A stretch of DNA of 64,000 nt from Pontibacter lucknowensis (GTDB taxonomy: Bacteria > Bacteroidota > Bacteroidia > Cytophagales > Hymenobacteraceae): contig NZ_FTNM01000004.1 in assembly GCF_900156415.1 (NCBI RefSeq), positions 1 to 64,000 on the forward strand, in the 5' to 3' direction. Below, piece after piece: positions 24,762-32,999 of this stretch. Within the stretch, counting starts at the first letter, position 1. Every line of letters begins with the position of its first letter. The notes beneath the pieces are model-generated. The model did not search any database and was not told where the DNA came from. It saw only the letters and a program-made list of their open reading frames with translations. The position numbers and the translations under genes were made by a program.

Positions 24762-25874
24762 CTAAGAACTCAAGCCGTAGTTATACAGGTGTGTACGGGC
24801 ATATTGAGAGCGTACTTCCTGGAATATGGTTTTCACAAAAGACTGGTCTATACCTGCGCTGCTGGCTTGGTGCAGGAGGTTTTCCAATACCAAATCCCAA
24901 CGTACCGGATCAGGCGACTCTACAGTCTGCTCAGCGGCATTGCCATAGTCGCCGAGCTGCGCTGTGACTTTGGTACGGCGTGACAGCAAAGTCAACAACT
25001 CATCGTCCAGGTGCTCGATCTCTTTGCGCAACTTTTCCAGCTGGGCACTCTGCTTCAACTTCTCGGCAGGGGCCTGCTGTTGCTTCAAAGCCTGCAACAG
25101 CATGTGCAATTCCTGCGGCATGATCTGCTGCTGGGCATCGCTCAAGGCGGCAGCAGGGTTGTAATGCGACTCTACCATCAGGCCATCATAGCCCAGGTCG
25201 AGGGCACGCTGACTCACCGGGCGCAACAGACTGCGACGACCTGCTATGTGACTGGCGTCGCAGTACATGGCCAGGTCAGGTACCTGCTGGCGCAACTCAA
25301 GGGCATGCTCCCACTTCGGGTGGTTGCGGTATGGGGCACTGTCCAGGGTTGAGAAGCCACGGTGCATGGCACCAAGCTCCGTGATGCCGCTGTTGTGCAA
25401 GCGCTCCAAAGCGCCAAGCCACAAGGCCAGGTCCGGGTTTACCGGGTTTTTTACAAGTACAGCCACCTGCACGCCTTTTAGAACATCGGCTATCTCCTGC
25501 ACCAGAAAGGGGTTTACCGTCGTGTGGGCACCGATCAGCAGGATGTCCACGCCATGCTGAAGGGCCTGCTCTGTTTGGGTAGCATTGGCTACTTCACAAG
25601 CGGTGCGCAGACCTGTTTCCTGTTTTACGGCGCGCAACCACTCTAGCCCGATTGTGCCTACTCCATTGAAGCTGCCCGGACGGGTGCGTGGCTTCCAGAT
25701 GCCTGCTCTGAATACCGATACTCCTTTTACCTTTTTCAGGCCAAGGGCGGTTTGCAACATTTGCGCTTCACTCTCAGCGCTGCACGGACCCGCAATCACC
25801 ATGGGGCGCTTCTGGCTTACCAATTGGCTCTGTTGTCCTGCTAATTTCATGCTGCTGTGTGCTGCTGTACTCAT
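24762..25874 (-). CDS. Bifunctional DAHP synthase / chorismate mutase
   Basis: A 370-residue fusion. Residues about 22-270 are a DAHP synthase of the KDO8P-synthase-like class, with MVIAGPCSAES near 25, FRAGIWKPRTRPGSF near 55 and VKNPVNPD near 143. Residues about 275-365 are an AroQ-type chorismate mutase (EKLRKEIEHLDDELLTLLSRR). It makes the first shikimate-pathway intermediate and also converts chorismate to prephenate, so it feeds Phe and Tyr. In this class the mutase domain often serves as the feedback-inhibition site. The gene is alone, has a dedicated terminator, and is preceded by a 260-base leader that looks like a transcription attenuator. Confidence 0.93.
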   Translation of the reverse strand: MSTAAHSSMKLAGQQSQLVSQKRPMVIAGPCSAESEAQMLQTALGLKKVKGVSVFRAGIWKPRTRPGSFNGVGTIGLEWLRAVKQETGLRTACEVANATQTEQALQHGVDILLIGAHTTVNPFLVQEIADVLKGVQVAVLVKNPVNPDLALWLGALERLHNSGITELGAMHRGFSTLDSAPYRNHPKWEHALELRQQVPDLAMYCDASHIAGRRSLLRPVSQRALDLGYDGLMVESHYNPAAALSDAQQQIMPQELHMLLQALKQQQAPAEKLKQSAQLEKLRKEIEHLDDELLTLLSRRTKVTAQLGDYGNAAEQTVESPDPVRWDLVLENLLHQASSAGIDQSFVKTIFQEVRSQYARTHLYNYGLSS

Positions 25875-25901
25875 GGGTGTATGTAATTTAAAATATGCCT
25901 T

Positions 25902-26046
25902 AAAACAAAAAAGCCCCGCTTGTGGCGGGGCTCCTGTGGTACCTGTGTATGTTGATGTTTTACCTAACGCACAAAGTTCTACCAGGGAGCCCCGTCGGAG
26001 GCACCAGCATAGAATTCGTAAAAATGGAGGCGTTAGCGAAAATCAT
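25902..26046 (-). promoter_or_regulatory. Probable transcription attenuator in the aroG/chorismate mutase leader
   Basis: On the minus strand an intrinsic terminator (GGAGCCCCGC arm, loop, GCGGGGCT, then TTTTTTGTTTT; 25902-25934) sits 28 bases before the gene start. Its 5' arm GGAGCCCCG (25926-25934) is perfectly complementary to CGGGGCTCC further upstream (25986-25994), giving a 9-bp antiterminator that extends by ACCA/TGGT. That upstream segment can instead fold locally (GCCTC/GGGGC). A 7-bp CTAACGC/GCGTTAG pairing (26030-26036 with 25964-25970) encloses the leader. Mutually exclusive pairings of this kind are the standard architecture of an attenuator. Whether a translating ribosome or a ligand drives the switch is open. 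Confidence 0.72.
25960..26046 (-). CDS. Possible leader peptide of aroG (28 codons)
   Basis: An ATG-started frame of 28 codons inside the attenuator, beginning MIFANASIF and ending TLCVR before TAA. It runs across the segment that forms the antiterminator. A second frame over the same DNA reads HFYEFYAGASDGAPW and stops at TAG right on the antiterminator. That is what an aromatic-sensing leader should look like, but it has no start codon in this sequence. Either frame, or a frameshift joining them, could be the real leader. Confidence 0.35.
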   Translation of the reverse strand: MIFANASIFTNSMLVPPTGLPGRTLCVR

Positions 26047-26137
26047 TTCTTCTCAATTAATATGCAATTGAAGTTATTAATACTGACAAAAGCAAATATA
26101 AGCAATGAATTTTAGTGAAAAGTTTTAAAGTCCAGCT

Positions 26138-27088
26138 TTAAGGGAGTGTAATGTCAGGCGGCGGTGGCAGTTCATTATCCTTCTTCGGGAAGAGGAGTGA
26201 AGCAACAATGGAAACCGTCAGTATAGTGCCTACTACGAGCAAAGCATAGCGCATATCCAGATGGTAAATATCGCTCAGCAGCAGCTTGGCACCGATGAAA
26301 ACCAGGATCAGCGACAGGCCATAGTGCAGGTAATGGAACAGCTGCATGATGCCGGCCAGAGCAAAATAAAGTGCCCGCAGACCCAGCAGCGCAAACACAT
26401 TGGAGGTATAGACGATGAACGGATCTTTTGAAATTGCCAGGATAGCAGGTATAGAATCGGCTGCAAACACCACATCGGTACTTTCTACCATGATCAGTAC
26501 CAGGAAGAGTGGCGTGGCGTAGAGTTTGCCGTCAATCCTGGTGAAAAACTTACCGCCTACGGCTGTTTTTGTAAAAGGCAGCTTTTGGCTGATCCAAACG
26601 ATGAATGGATTTTGCTCGGGATGCAATTCGTCATCATCTTTCGTGAAGGCCATTTTGGCACCGGTGTATACCAGAAAAGCGCCTAGAATGTAAATGATGA
26701 AGTGGAACTTGGCAATTAGCGCCACACCTACCAGGATGAAAATACCACGTAGCACCAAAGCGCCTATGATACCCCAGAACAGGATCTTGTGCTGGTACTG
26801 GAGCGGCACTTTGAAGAAATTGAAGATCAGGATAAAGACAAAGAGGTTGTCGACGCTCAGCGACTTCTCGATCAGGTAGGCCGTCAAAAACTCCAGGGCG
26901 GGAGCGGGGCCTTTCCAATAATAGATGATCGCATTGAACGCCAGCGACAACGCCACCCAAAAGGCGCTCCACAGCAAGGCTTCCTTTATCTTGACTTCGT
27001 GCTCCTTTCGGTGAAAAACGAAGAGGTCGAGACCCAGCAACAGCAGGATGAATGCGTTGAATATGACCCAAAAAAGTATGGTATCCAT
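26138..27088 (-). CDS. TerC/Alx family membrane protein
   Basis: A 316-residue protein with nine or so hydrophobic helices. The TerC signature is clear: EKSLSVDNLFVFILIF near residue 73 and MVESTDVVFAADSIPAI near 198, each carrying the conserved acidic residues in the membrane. Members such as Alx and MeeY export manganese or act in metal homeostasis and in metalation of exported proteins. The family was first noted in tellurite resistance. No yybP-ykoY-type riboswitch is recognisable upstream. It is convergent with nothing and lies upstream of the aroG leader. Confidence 0.92.
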   Translation of the reverse strand: MDTILFWVIFNAFILLLLGLDLFVFHRKEHEVKIKEALLWSAFWVALSLAFNAIIYYWKGPAPALEFLTAYLIEKSLSVDNLFVFILIFNFFKVPLQYQHKILFWGIIGALVLRGIFILVGVALIAKFHFIIYILGAFLVYTGAKMAFTKDDDELHPEQNPFIVWISQKLPFTKTAVGGKFFTRIDGKLYATPLFLVLIMVESTDVVFAADSIPAILAISKDPFIVYTSNVFALLGLRALYFALAGIMQLFHYLHYGLSLILVFIGAKLLLSDIYHLDMRYALLVVGTILTVSIVASLLFPKKDNELPPPPDITLP

Positions 27089-27238
27089 AGGCTAGCGAAA
27101 CTTGACAGGTATAGACTTTCTTTATCAAATAGGAGCTACACCTAATTCGTAAAGTTAGTCGATTTAGCGCGGGATACGCAGCTTTGTGGTGAGAATATAT
27201 TTTGAAAAAAATTGAAGCCTATCAGGTATGGTCGATAG

Positions 27239-27973
27239 CTAGTAACGGTCAAAATGACGGAAAAAGCTGTTCACCTTCATGCGGATTACCCCCAGTACCG
27301 CTTCCTTAAATATACCCTTTGACATCTTGGACTGACCCTTAGTGCGGTCAGTGAAAATGATGGGCACCTCCTTGATCTTGAAGCCATACTTGAAGGTGAG
27401 AAACTTCATTTCAATCTGAAATGCGTAACCCACAAAGCGAATCTTGTTGAGTTGGATAGTCTTGAGCACTTTGCGACGATAGCACACAAAACCTGCGGTA
27501 GTATCGGCAATGGGCATACCCGTGATCAGGCGTACATACAGGCTGGCGAACCAGGACATCAATACCCTGCTCATAGGCCAGTTCACCACGTTAACGCCCT
27601 GCACGTAACGGCTGCCAATCGACATGTCGTGTCCTTCTTCGGCACAGGCCTGGTAGAGGCGCACCAGGTCATCGGGGTTGTGCGAAAAGTCAGCGTCCAT
27701 CTCAAAAATGTACTCGTAACCCTGACGCAAAGCATATTTAAAACCATGAATGTAAGCCGTACCCAAGCCCAACTTGCCCGTGCGTGACTCGAGGTGCAGG
27801 CGCTCTGGAAACTCCTGCTGTAAGCTGCGAACAATATCAGCCGTGCCGTCAGGGGAACTGTCATCCACGATCAGCAGATCAAAGGGGTAGGGGAGTGACA
27901 TCACCTTCCTGACAATAGCCTCAATATTTTCCTTTTCGTTGTAGGTGGGTATGATCACCAGCGAGTCATTCAT
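27239..27973 (-). CDS. DPM1-like polyprenol phosphate mannosyltransferase
   Basis: A 244-residue GT2 enzyme without membrane helices. The sequence opens VIIPTYNEKENIEAIV, followed by LIVDDSSPDGTAD near 34 and FEMDADFSHNPDDL near 91; a conserved GSRYVQG stretch lies near 120. This set is diagnostic of polyprenyl (dolichyl-type) phosphate mannose synthases. It likely loads a sugar from GDP-mannose onto a polyprenyl phosphate for protein or envelope glycosylation, fitting the known O-glycosylation of Bacteroidota proteins. It is separated by 16 bases from the protoporphyrinogen oxidase gene upstream, so the two are probably co-transcribed. Confidence 0.9.
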   Translation of the reverse strand: MNDSLVIIPTYNEKENIEAIVRKVMSLPYPFDLLIVDDSSPDGTADIVRSLQQEFPERLHLESRTGKLGLGTAYIHGFKYALRQGYEYIFEMDADFSHNPDDLVRLYQACAEEGHDMSIGSRYVQGVNVVNWPMSRVLMSWFASLYVRLITGMPIADTTAGFVCYRRKVLKTIQLNKIRFVGYAFQIEMKFLTFKYGFKIKEVPIIFTDRTKGQSKMSKGIFKEAVLGVIRMKVNSFFRHFDRY

Positions 27974-27989
27974 ACCGCAAATATAGTTA

Positions 27990-29336
27990 TTAGGCTATTG
28001 AGCGAGAAGCGGCGCGGGTATTAATTTTGGCGGCAATGGCTTTGGCTTCGCGCACGCAGTCTGGTACCGAAACGCCGGCATACCAGTTGGCAGAGATGAA
28101 AAGACCGTCCTGCTCGAGCACCTCCGCCATATGGTGGGCATCCTCAATGTAAAGGTCGAACTGCGGCAGGGCGTGTTGCCACAGGTGCAGGTGCTGGTAT
28201 ACGGGGGCCAGGGCCTTGATCTGATAGGTTTGGCAGAGCTCCTGGTGCACCTGCTCAAGTAGGCTGCGTTCCTCGAGTTGGGCATGTTCGGCAAAGCGCG
28301 TGCCACCTACATAGGATGTAATCAAAACCTCGTGAGAGCGGCAACGCCCCTCAAACAGGGAGCTCGTCCAGATAGAGCCTGACGTGAAAGACTGCTCCTC
28401 CCAGGGATGGAGCGCCCCGAAGCCTTGCAGCGGGTGTCCAACTTCCGCACGGTTGTACACGGTGTGCACCACTGCCATAGGCGGGTAATTGATGTTCTGG
28501 AGCGCTGCCGACATACCCGGGTAGGTAAACTCAATCAGCTCGGCTGCCTGATGGGCAGGAAGGGCCAGTACCAACTTATCATATTCTTCATTGTCATGGT
28601 CGCCGTTGGATGCGCAGCTGATGATGAACTTGCCTTTGATGCGGGTGATGAACTCTACTTTGTGGTCGAGGTGCAGCGAGATCAATTTGTCGGCAATGGC
28701 GTGTGGCAAGGTGGACATACCGTTGCGGAAAGAGAATGCACGCTGGAACACGCCACGTTTCTTTTTCTGCACCATGCCTTCCAGCACCGAGCCATACTGC
28801 GTTTCCAGTTCTTTGAGCTCCGGATGCGCTTTGTTTACCAACAGCTGCCTGGGATCGCCGCCGTAAAGGCCGCTGATCATAGGAGCCGCCAGGTAGTCCA
28901 TCTGCTTTACTCCAAAGCGTCGCTCGAAAAAATCCGATACGGTTTCATTTTCTACTTCGGCTGGCGGTTGCTTGCGTTCCTGCAGAATCCTGTGCTTTTC
29001 TTCATTTGAAAACAAGTCGTTGGCCAGAAATGATTTGGGGCTGGCTGGCACCGGGTATAGCTTGCCATCGTGCAACACATACCTTTTGTTATTGCGCGGC
29101 GTCAGCGGTAGCAGCTCGGTCTCCAGTTTAAGTTCGGTGATGAGCTGCAACAGCTCCTCGTTCATCTGTAAAGTGTTGGGTCCCAGTTCGAAGGTATAGC
29201 CATTTTTACGCAGGGTACGCATATTGCCACCCACCTCGCTGCCGGCCTCAAACAGGTCGTAGGCCACGCCTTGCCGCTGCAGGTAATAGGCCAAGGACAA
29301 GCCCGAAATTCCCGCTCCGATTATCGCTACTCTCAT
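27990..29336 (-). CDS. hemG: Protoporphyrinogen oxidase
   Basis: A 448-residue FAD-dependent oxidase of haem synthesis (HemY-type; the symbol varies between databases). The N-terminal dinucleotide fold VAIIGAGISGLSLAYYLQRQG is followed by an acidic ribose-binding residue and a GGNMRT stretch. The C-terminal FAD motif reads LFISANWYAGVSVPDCVREA. It oxidises protoporphyrinogen IX or coproporphyrinogen III; the sequence alone does not settle which route. I start it at 29336, where the Met directly precedes the Rossmann motif. The open frame extends 21 codons upstream, overlapping the opposite gene's leader. Confidence 0.9.
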   Translation of the reverse strand: MRVAIIGAGISGLSLAYYLQRQGVAYDLFEAGSEVGGNMRTLRKNGYTFELGPNTLQMNEELLQLITELKLETELLPLTPRNNKRYVLHDGKLYPVPASPKSFLANDLFSNEEKHRILQERKQPPAEVENETVSDFFERRFGVKQMDYLAAPMISGLYGGDPRQLLVNKAHPELKELETQYGSVLEGMVQKKKRGVFQRAFSFRNGMSTLPHAIADKLISLHLDHKVEFITRIKGKFIISCASNGDHDNEEYDKLVLALPAHQAAELIEFTYPGMSAALQNINYPPMAVVHTVYNRAEVGHPLQGFGALHPWEEQSFTSGSIWTSSLFEGRCRSHEVLITSYVGGTRFAEHAQLEERSLLEQVHQELCQTYQIKALAPVYQHLHLWQHALPQFDLYIEDAHHMAEVLEQDGLFISANWYAGVSVPDCVREAKAIAAKINTRAASRSIA

Positions 29337-29451
29337 GATTTCTTGCTTGTAAGCTGTTAATATTTGTGCCTTTCTGCTGCAGTATTGCTGCCGGGGCATG
29401 CATATCCAACGTAATAATTCTAATTTTAGCGCCTCAACCTATAGACTGACA

Positions 29452-29979
29452 ATGCAGCGAAAGTGCGTATTCCTGGACCGCGACGGTGTGCTCAACCGCG
29501 AACGAGGAGACTATACCTATACCCTGGAAGATTTTGAAGTGCTGCCGGGCGTGCCGGAGGCTTTGGCGCTTTTGAAGCAAAACGGCTTTTTGCTGATTGT
29601 GGTTACAAACCAGGGCGGTATAGCCAAAGGCCTGTATACCAAGGCTGATGTGATAGCCTGCCATCAGAAATTGCAGGACGCCTGCGATCACCTGATCGAT
29701 GCGCTCTACTACGCTCCATCGCATCCCAAATACTCCGAATCGCTCTCCCGCAAACCCGACAGCCTGATGCTTGAACGTGCCATCGCCAGGTATAATATAG
29801 ACCCTGCCCAAAGCTGGATGGTAGGCGATTCCCACCGCGATCTGGAAGCTGCTGAGAAGGTAGGTGTGCGGAGCATTATTGTTGGCGATAAGTATAACCC
29901 CGGCAGCTATACCTGGCAGGTAAATGACTTGTGTGAAGCGGCGCAGGTTATTTTAGGGGAAGAGGGAAAGAAAGACTAA
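29452..29979 (+). CDS. HAD-IIIA phosphatase, GmhB-like
   Basis: A 175-residue HAD phosphatase resembling D-glycero-D-manno-heptose-1,7-bisphosphate 7-phosphatase. Motif I is DRDGVLN (nucleophile Asp9, acid Asp11), motif II is VVTNQGG with Thr, and motif III/IV is SRKPDSLM then VGDSHRDLEAA. The zinc loop of classical GmhB (CxHxP ... CxC) is altered to APSHP and ESLSRKP with no cysteines, so zinc is probably not bound. I start it at 29452, just before the conserved N-terminus. A role in LPS heptose synthesis is the family default, unproven here. Confidence 0.82.
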   Translation: MQRKCVFLDRDGVLNRERGDYTYTLEDFEVLPGVPEALALLKQNGFLLIVVTNQGGIAKGLYTKADVIACHQKLQDACDHLIDALYYAPSHPKYSESLSRKPDSLMLERAIARYNIDPAQSWMVGDSHRDLEAAEKVGVRSIIVGDKYNPGSYTWQVNDLCEAAQVILGEEGKKD

Positions 29980-30200
29980 GATTTATACATAATTTCTTAT
30001 ATTTAACATAAGTGGAGTTGCTTTTAGCAGACAGCCGTTTGCTGGGGAAGCGTATGTTTCCGCTTTAGAGCAAGTTGGTAATAACTCTTTTACAAAAAAA
30101 CCAATTAGATTTAAATATTAAGAGCTAAGTTCATTAGCACCTTTACTTTCATCTTCTGGAATTCAATGATGCATCCAACAACCATACTTAAGTTAAAACC

Positions 30201-30806
30201 ATGAATAAGGCTGTTGTTCTGTTATTACTGTTCATCTCTTCCTACCAGGGCTTTGGCCAGGCGAAGCTAGGGTTTAAGGCGGGTGCCAATTTAAGTACTG
30301 TCATTGCTGACAAGGATGTTGTTGCTCTTTCGGAATACGTGGATATAGAGGAACCAAGAATCGGGCACTACATGGGCGTTTTTTCTTCGATACCATTATT
30401 CAAGAAGCTGAGTTTGCGCCCTGAGCTATTGTTATCTTTGAGAGGCTTTAAGAGTGAAAGCACCCATCCTGACAGATACAGGTACACCACTAATCTGTAC
30501 TACCTAAATCTGCCTATATTATTGAGCTTTAAACCTTTTCCCAAGTTTACTTTGCTGGCAGGGCCTGAATTTGGGTTACTTCTCAGGGCAAAATACAAAG
30601 GCGATTTCATAGAGGGATGGCGTACTTCAACCGGCTATAAAAAAAGCGACTTTGGGGTAACCGCAGGATTGAATTACGACTTCCTGCCCAAGTGGGCTAT
30701 GGAAGGCAGGTATAGCCACGGCATTACCTATTTAACCGAATACCAACAGGTAAAGGATGCCCGCAACAGGGTATGGCAAGTTGGGGTAGCGTACACCTTG
30801 AAATAA
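30201..30806 (+). CDS. Porin-family outer-membrane beta-barrel protein
   Basis: A 201-residue exported protein with a signal peptide (residues 1-19, ending GFGQA) and a start of mature sequence KLGFKAGANLSTV. That opening, alternating hydrophobic beta strands, and an ending in VGVAYTLK identify a small eight-stranded barrel of the PorT/OMP_b-brl_2 type common in Bacteroidota. No ligand or enzymatic site is visible. It is a single gene with about 220 bases of spacer before it. Function is unknown beyond outer-membrane location. Confidence 0.85.
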   Translation: MNKAVVLLLLFISSYQGFGQAKLGFKAGANLSTVIADKDVVALSEYVDIEEPRIGHYMGVFSSIPLFKKLSLRPELLLSLRGFKSESTHPDRYRYTTNLYYLNLPILLSFKPFPKFTLLAGPEFGLLLRAKYKGDFIEGWRTSTGYKKSDFGVTAGLNYDFLPKWAMEGRYSHGITYLTEYQQVKDARNRVWQVGVAYTLK

Positions 30807-30983
30807 AAATATAACAATTGCTAACCACACCCATAAGCCAGCTGCTCCACCTTATAGCCAAATCCGTTAAATCATCCGACTCCCCAGGCTTCTTCTCTCT
30901 TACTTCTGTGGTCCCTACTTGCATCTGCTCAGAAATAATCCCTTAATTACCTAGCATTACTCTTCGATCACAAAGAAATAAAG

Positions 30984-31571
30984 ATGAATCCTACTTTCTT
31001 TTCACATTTTTCTGAATTTAGGAAATGGCTGGAGGAGCACCACAGCACACACTCAGAACTGGTTGTTGGTTTTTATAAAGTAGATAGCGGTAAACCCAGC
31101 ATGACATGGAGCCAGTCCGTTGACCAGGCGCTTTGCTTTGGGTGGATTGATGGTGTGCGAAAATCGATCGACAGCACTAGTTATCTCATTCGGTTTACGC
31201 CACGAAAGTCCTCCAGCATATGGAGTGCTGTCAATATCAGGAAAGTGGCTGAACTTACGGGGCAAGGACTCATGCACGAGGCTGGGCTGGTCAGTTTCAA
31301 CAACCGGACAGAGAGTAAATCAAAGATTTACGCTTATGAAAAAGCCGAGGTCACGCTTTCACCTGAGTTTGTACAGATGTTTGAAGCAAACGAAAAGGCA
31401 TGGTCCTACTTTCTATCGCTTGCTACTTCTTACCGCAAAGCCTCCATCAATTGGGTGATGAGCGCAAAGCAGCACGTTACGCAAACGAAGCGCATCAAAG
31501 CACTTATTGCAGATAGCGAAGCGGGAACGAATCAGTGGAAAGACAATAAGTACCAGAAAAAAAGTAATTGA
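30984..31571 (+). CDS. YdeI/OmpD-associated family protein
   Basis: A 195-residue soluble protein. The opening segment FRKWLEEHHSTHSELVVGFYKVDSGKPSMTW and the following ALCFGWIDGVRKSID are the hallmark of the YdeI family. A C-terminal segment (SYRKASINWVMSAKQHVTQTKRI) is the usual helical tail. Members are widespread accessory proteins of unknown biochemical role; some are tied to stress or antimicrobial resistance. It sits in a short plus-strand run of accessory genes with a GNAT acetyltransferase and a small membrane protein, suggesting a recombination-prone segment rather than one pathway. Confidence 0.87.
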   Translation: MNPTFFSHFSEFRKWLEEHHSTHSELVVGFYKVDSGKPSMTWSQSVDQALCFGWIDGVRKSIDSTSYLIRFTPRKSSSIWSAVNIRKVAELTGQGLMHEAGLVSFNNRTESKSKIYAYEKAEVTLSPEFVQMFEANEKAWSYFLSLATSYRKASINWVMSAKQHVTQTKRIKALIADSEAGTNQWKDNKYQKKSN

Positions 31572-31660
31572 GTGAAGAACACACTTCAAGATTATTATAA
31601 GAAACCAATAAGCCTTTTGAATTGACCAAATGCCTATCGTTAATAAAAATTCCCTGTAAC

Positions 31661-32233
31661 ATGACCCGGTATAGATCTTTTGAAACCGAACGCCTGCTGC
31701 TGATCCCAACTTCGGAAGATGATGCGGCTTTTATGTTGAAACTGCTCAATAGCCCGACCTGGATCAGGTATATTGGTGATCGGAACGTGCATTCTGTAGA
31801 GGAGGCGGCTGCTTATATCCGCAGTAAAGTCACTGCACAACTAGAGCGACTTGGGTATGCAAACTACACCGTTATCCGGAAGACAGACCAGGAGAAGCTG
31901 GGGGTTTGCGGGCTTTATGATCGGGAGGGGCTGGAAGGCATTGACATAGGGTTTGCATTCCTGCCGGAGCACGAGAAGAAAGGCTATGCCCTTGAAGCTG
32001 CCCTGGAAATAAAGCGAGCCGGTATAGAGGAGTTCGGCATTACCCAGATGAAGGCAATCACAGTAAAAGACAATGTGGCCTCACAAAGGTTGCTGGAGAA
32101 ACTAGGCCTGAAGTTTAGCAAATTAGTAGAGCTGCCGAACGATCCGGAAGAGTTGCTTTTATACGAGTTGAAAGTCGATGACGAGGCAGCACACGCAAAG
32201 CATACCTACATCCATCCTGAATCAATCACATAG
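31661..32233 (+). CDS. GNAT family N-acetyltransferase
   Basis: A 190-residue acetyltransferase of the RimJ/RimL-like group. The N-terminus FETERLLLIPTSEDDAAFML is typical, and the acetyl-CoA-binding part contains IGFAFLPEHEKKGYALEAA, with the Q/RxxGxA-type pyrophosphate loop in the form EKKGYA. The later TVKDNVASQRLLEKLGLKF is the usual beta-alpha ending. It transfers an acetyl group from acetyl-CoA to an amine, perhaps a protein N-terminus or a small molecule. I start at 31661 (MTRYRSFETERL); the frame's earlier Met at 31622 lacks family similarity. Confidence 0.88.
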   Translation: MTRYRSFETERLLLIPTSEDDAAFMLKLLNSPTWIRYIGDRNVHSVEEAAAYIRSKVTAQLERLGYANYTVIRKTDQEKLGVCGLYDREGLEGIDIGFAFLPEHEKKGYALEAALEIKRAGIEEFGITQMKAITVKDNVASQRLLEKLGLKFSKLVELPNDPEELLLYELKVDDEAAHAKHTYIHPESIT

Positions 32234-32241
32234 AAATCAAT

Positions 32242-32679
32242 ATGAACCCAATCCTGAGAAACATTTTAGCCGTTGTGGCCGGAGTCGTGGTCGGCAGTGC
32301 CGTCAACATGAGCATTATTATGGTGAGCAGTGCTGTTATTCCGCCACCTGCAGGTGTGGATACCACTACATCGGAGGGCCTGTCGGCAGGGATGCACCTG
32401 TTTGAACCGAAGCATTTTCTGATGCCCTTTATGGCGCATGCGCTGGGAACATTTGTGGGCGCACTGGTAGCTGCTTTTGTGGCTGCCACTCATAAAATGA
32501 AATTTGCGCTCGGTATAGGCGTCTTCTTTCTGGCCGGAGGTATAGCCAGTGTCTGGATGCTGCCTTCGCCAGTGTGGTTTGCCTTTGTTGACCTAACCAT
32601 AGCCTACCTGCCCATGGCTTACCTGGCTGGGCTGTACGCCACCAGATGGCGCAGGAGCACAGCAGTGTTACCTGCTTAG
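32242..32679 (+). CDS. Four-helix membrane protein, unknown function
   Basis: A 145-residue protein with four hydrophobic helices, near 5-33, 60-82, 88-108 and 112-134, and a basic C-terminus (YATRWRRS). The periplasmic loop after helix 1 is Pro- and Thr-rich. Small glycine-rich helices (VVAGVVVGSAVN; GTFVGALVAAFVAA) give it the look of a small membrane scaffold. I do not recognise a named family with confidence. It starts nine bases after the GNAT stop, so it is likely co-transcribed, and it ends at a strong terminator. Confidence 0.7.
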   Translation: MNPILRNILAVVAGVVVGSAVNMSIIMVSSAVIPPPAGVDTTTSEGLSAGMHLFEPKHFLMPFMAHALGTFVGALVAAFVAATHKMKFALGIGVFFLAGGIASVWMLPSPVWFAFVDLTIAYLPMAYLAGLYATRWRRSTAVLPA

Positions 32680-32696
32680 TGGAAATGTATAGCAAC

Positions 32697-32727
32697 AAAA
32701 AAACCGGCTTAAGGGCCGGTTTTTTTA
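32697..32727. terminator. Bidirectional terminator
   Basis: ACCGGC (32703-32708) pairs with GCCGGT (32715-32720), with a long A-run on one side and T-run on the other. It lies between the membrane-protein gene and the converging small lipoprotein gene. Confidence 0.88.
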
Positions 32728-32750
32728 TATCCATAGGTAATCCGCTCGGA

Positions 32751-32909
32751 TTAGCCTTTGATCACTTCAGTTTCTTGCACAAGGTCAGTTGCCGGGGCGT
32801 TTTGCTCAGACACCTCAACACTGGCAAAGTTGTAGGCTGGGCAGTAGGTCTTACAAGAAGTCATACCCAGTGCCAGGATGAATGCGCCGAATGCTGCTAA
32901 TTTCTTCAT
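32751..32909 (-). CDS. Small lipoprotein with CKTYC motif
   Basis: A 52-residue predicted lipoprotein. MKKLAAFGAFILALGMTSC is a lipoprotein signal ending at Cys19, followed by KTYCPAYN and a short acidic tail, so the mature peptide is only 34 residues. The start at 32909 is the first Met with a proper signal sequence; the frame runs 11 codons further upstream. No domain is recognisable. The second Cys, four residues after the lipidated one, is unusual and might bind metal or form a disulphide. Confidence 0.6.
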   Translation of the reverse strand: MKKLAAFGAFILALGMTSCKTYCPAYNFASVEVSEQNAPATDLVQETEVIKG

Positions 32910-32999
32910 GATAATATAGTTAGGTAAACGATGGTAATCCAAAAATACAATTTTTACTATAAATGCAAAACAGTATACGCAAATTTAACGCGCGCGGTC

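Noticed and set aside
27089..27238. Manganese riboswitch (yybP-ykoY) before the TerC-family gene
   Set aside because: The spacer shows none of the conserved loop sequences of that riboswitch and no expression-platform terminator.
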